Below are positions 3,656 through 5,172 of a DNA stretch of 5,172 bases, piece after piece (positions within the stretch are counted from its first letter, which is position 1; each line of letters starts with the position of its first letter). The stretch covers positions 1 through 5,172 of the forward strand of contig JAGCLR010000271.1 in assembly GCA_017646885.1 (NCBI GenBank). The letters are read 5' to 3'. The notes under the pieces were generated by a model. The model saw only the letters and a list, made by a program, of their open reading frames with translations, was not told the DNA's origin and ran no database searches. Both the position numbers and the translations under genes were made by a program. The DNA is from Methanobrevibacter sp. Its GTDB lineage: Archaea > Methanobacteriota > Methanobacteria > Methanobacteriales > Methanobacteriaceae.

Positions 3656-5172
3656 CTTCTTTTAAATCTTCTATTTTTACTCTTTCCTGTTCTTCAGTGT
3701 CTCTGTCTCTTATTGTTACAGTATTATCATCTTTGGTGTCGAAGTCTACTGTAATAGCTATTGGAACACCTACTTCATCAGCACGAGCATATCTTTTACC
3801 GATGGTTCCTGAAGTGTCATTGTCTACAGTGAAACCAGCTTCACGTAATTTGTGAGTGATGTCAATTGCTATTTCACCGAGCCCTTCCTTGTTCATCAAT
3901 GGGAAGACACTTACTTGAATCGGTGCTATTTCCTTTGCAAACTTGAAGTATTCCTTATCGAATCCTTCTTCTTCGGTCTTGAATGAATGCAATAATGTGC
4001 AGTAAAGGATACGGTCGATACCAAATGAAGGTTCGATAACGTGAGGAATGATTCTTTCCCCTTTGACTTCCTCTTCAATGTCTTCAAAGATCAAGTGCTC
4101 TTTGAGTATTTCAAATGTGCTGTCAAGTTCAAGGATGAATTTTCCTTCACTTTCGATTTGTTCCTTAAGTGCTAAAACTTCATCATCGCTTAGGTTTTCA
4201 ATGTAAGTTTTTATTTTTGGAGAGTCACCTTTGAATGCAGGTCCGAATAGCTTTAAGTTAGGCTTTACGATGGTTTTTGATACAAGCTTAGGTTCATCGT
4301 ATTCCATGTAAATGCTTAATTCCTCATTACTGAACTGAGTATGTGCAGTTAAATCGTAATCTCCTCTGTCTGCAATACCGATAATCTCTACCCAACCGTA
4401 TTGGTCAGTTAGGCATTCAACGTCCCAGCAGTCAAGTGCGTAGTGAGCCATTTCTCCAGGCAAGTGTTGTCTGAATCTCAAGACTTCATCAGGAATTCCC
4501 AATTCCTTAAGGAATTTTCTTGCAAGATACAATTGATAAATCAATGTTTCAGATGATACGACACCTTGGTCTAAAGCTTCCTGAGCTGTAATTTCCAAGG
4601 TTTCCTTATCGTTCATTTGAACATCTTGAGATGATAAGTATAATATTTCATCAGCTATTTGGCTGAATTTAGGATGGGTTTTATCTTTAGGATCCAAGAA
4701 TATTTCAGCTTCCGCTTGGGTGAATTCTCTTAAACGAATAACCCCTTGTCTTGGAGAGATCTCATTTCTGTATGCTTTTCCAAGTTGAACAGCACCGAAT
4801 GGAAGCTTGTTTTTAAAGAATCTTGATAAACGTTTGAATAGGATAAAAATTCCTTGAGCGGTTTCAGGTCTCATGTAACCTACTTTGTCACCTTTTGCTC
4901 CGATTTCAGTCTTAAACATCAAGTTGTAGTTCCAGATGTTTGCCAGGTCACCGCCACAGCTTGGACATTTGATATTGTTTTCCTTTACGATTTCATCCAT
5001 TTCGCTGTTTTCCAAGCTTTCAACATCTTCTCCGATTGCCTCTTCAATGATGTGGTCTGCTCTGAATACCTCTCCACAAGAGAGACATTTGGTCATTGGA
5101 TCTGTAAAGTTATCAACGTGTCCGGAAGCTTTCAACACTTCCTTAGGCATTACGGTAGGGCCTTCGATTTCA
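3633..5172 (-). CDS. glyS: Glycyl-tRNA synthetase, archaeal/eukaryotic dimeric type (N-terminus beyond window)
   Basis: The enzyme attaches glycine to tRNA-Gly using ATP, in the cytoplasm; it is a class II synthetase of the alpha-2 type. The reading frame stays open to the right edge. Seven residues, EIEGPTV, precede the first visible Met at 5150, and the family also has EG-TVMP here, so that Met is internal. About 512 residues are visible; the family usually has about 550-600. Counting from the 5150 Met, cysteines 22, 25, 62 and 65 (CLSC and CPSC) look like a zinc ribbon. Motif 2 is at 126-147, with YRNEISPR and REFTQAEAE. The glycine-pocket region holds DCWDVECL and DRGDYDLTAHTQFS, and motif 3 is FGIDRILYC. 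The anticodon-binding domain is C-terminal, with IAPIQVSVFPL and TSGTIGKRYARADEVGVP. All key motifs seem intact. The gene is convergent with the regulators and unrelated to them in function. Confidence 0.97.
   Translation of the reverse strand, partial: EIEGPTVMPKEVLKASGHVDNFTDPMTKCLSCGEVFRADHIIEEAIGEDVESLENSEMDEIVKENNIKCPSCGGDLANIWNYNLMFKTEIGAKGDKVGYMRPETAQGIFILFKRLSRFFKNKLPFGAVQLGKAYRNEISPRQGVIRLREFTQAEAEIFLDPKDKTHPKFSQIADEILYLSSQDVQMNDKETLEITAQEALDQGVVSSETLIYQLYLARKFLKELGIPDEVLRFRQHLPGEMAHYALDCWDVECLTDQYGWVEIIGIADRGDYDLTAHTQFSNEELSIYMEYDEPKLVSKTIVKPNLKLFGPAFKGDSPKIKTYIENLSDDEVLALKEQIESEGKFILELDSTFEILKEHLIFEDIEEEVKGERIIPHVIEPSFGIDRILYCTLLHSFKTEEEGFDKEYFKFAKEIAPIQVSVFPLMNKEGLGEIAIDITHKLREAGFTVDNDTSGTIGKRYARADEVGVPIAITVDFDTKDDNTVTIRDRDTEEQERVKIEDLKEVIEAKLQ

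Noticed and set aside
5148..5150. Met at 5150 as the start of glycyl-tRNA synthetase
   Set aside because: The frame stays open to the window edge, the preceding EIEGPTV residues fit the family, and the N-terminal part of the catalytic core would be missing.

Overview
The window is AT-rich and looks like a chromosomal segment of a methanogenic archaeon of the order Methanobacteriales, most like Methanobrevibacter or a close relative. The reasons are an archaeal/eukaryotic-type glycyl-tRNA synthetase, two regulators of the winged-helix plus FilR1 (DUF1724) type that is expanded in methanogens, TATA-box promoters, oligo-T terminators, and Shine-Dalgarno sites of the GGTGAT type. The genus is an inference; no rRNA or other marker is present.

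Layout. 1-200 is non-coding: T-tracts that could end an upstream gene, then five contiguous 11-bp repeats in front of a small cysteine-rich protein of the C_GCAxxG_C_C family (201-638, +). A TatD-type metal-dependent hydrolase (692-1450, -) converges on it, with a hairpin between the two that contains the stop codon of the first gene. A 446-bp intergenic region (1451-1896) separates the hydrolase from a divergent two-gene operon. It is rich in dyads and repeats: a perfect 20-bp palindrome, a good TATA box, a double GTTAAC site, an 18-bp-period repeat, a T-rich tract with no A on the + strand, and a 7-bp inverted repeat just before the ribosome binding site. The operon (1897-2700 and 2717-3532, +) encodes two distantly related FilR1-type regulators 16 bp apart. 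Convergent to it, glycyl-tRNA synthetase (3633 to beyond 5172, -) runs off the right edge, so its N-terminus is missing; a hairpin/T-tract terminator and two near-identical oligo-T modules follow it.

How the parts relate. The synthetase is housekeeping. The hydrolase and the cysteine-rich protein have no assignable substrate here. The most unusual part is the regulator pair with its long, dyad-rich promoter/leader region. It suggests an autoregulated, possibly heteromeric sensor-regulator pair that might also act on the divergent hydrolase gene. That is inference from arrangement. I see no CRISPR, insertion sequence, tRNA or rRNA, and no evidence strong enough to claim a wholly new system.
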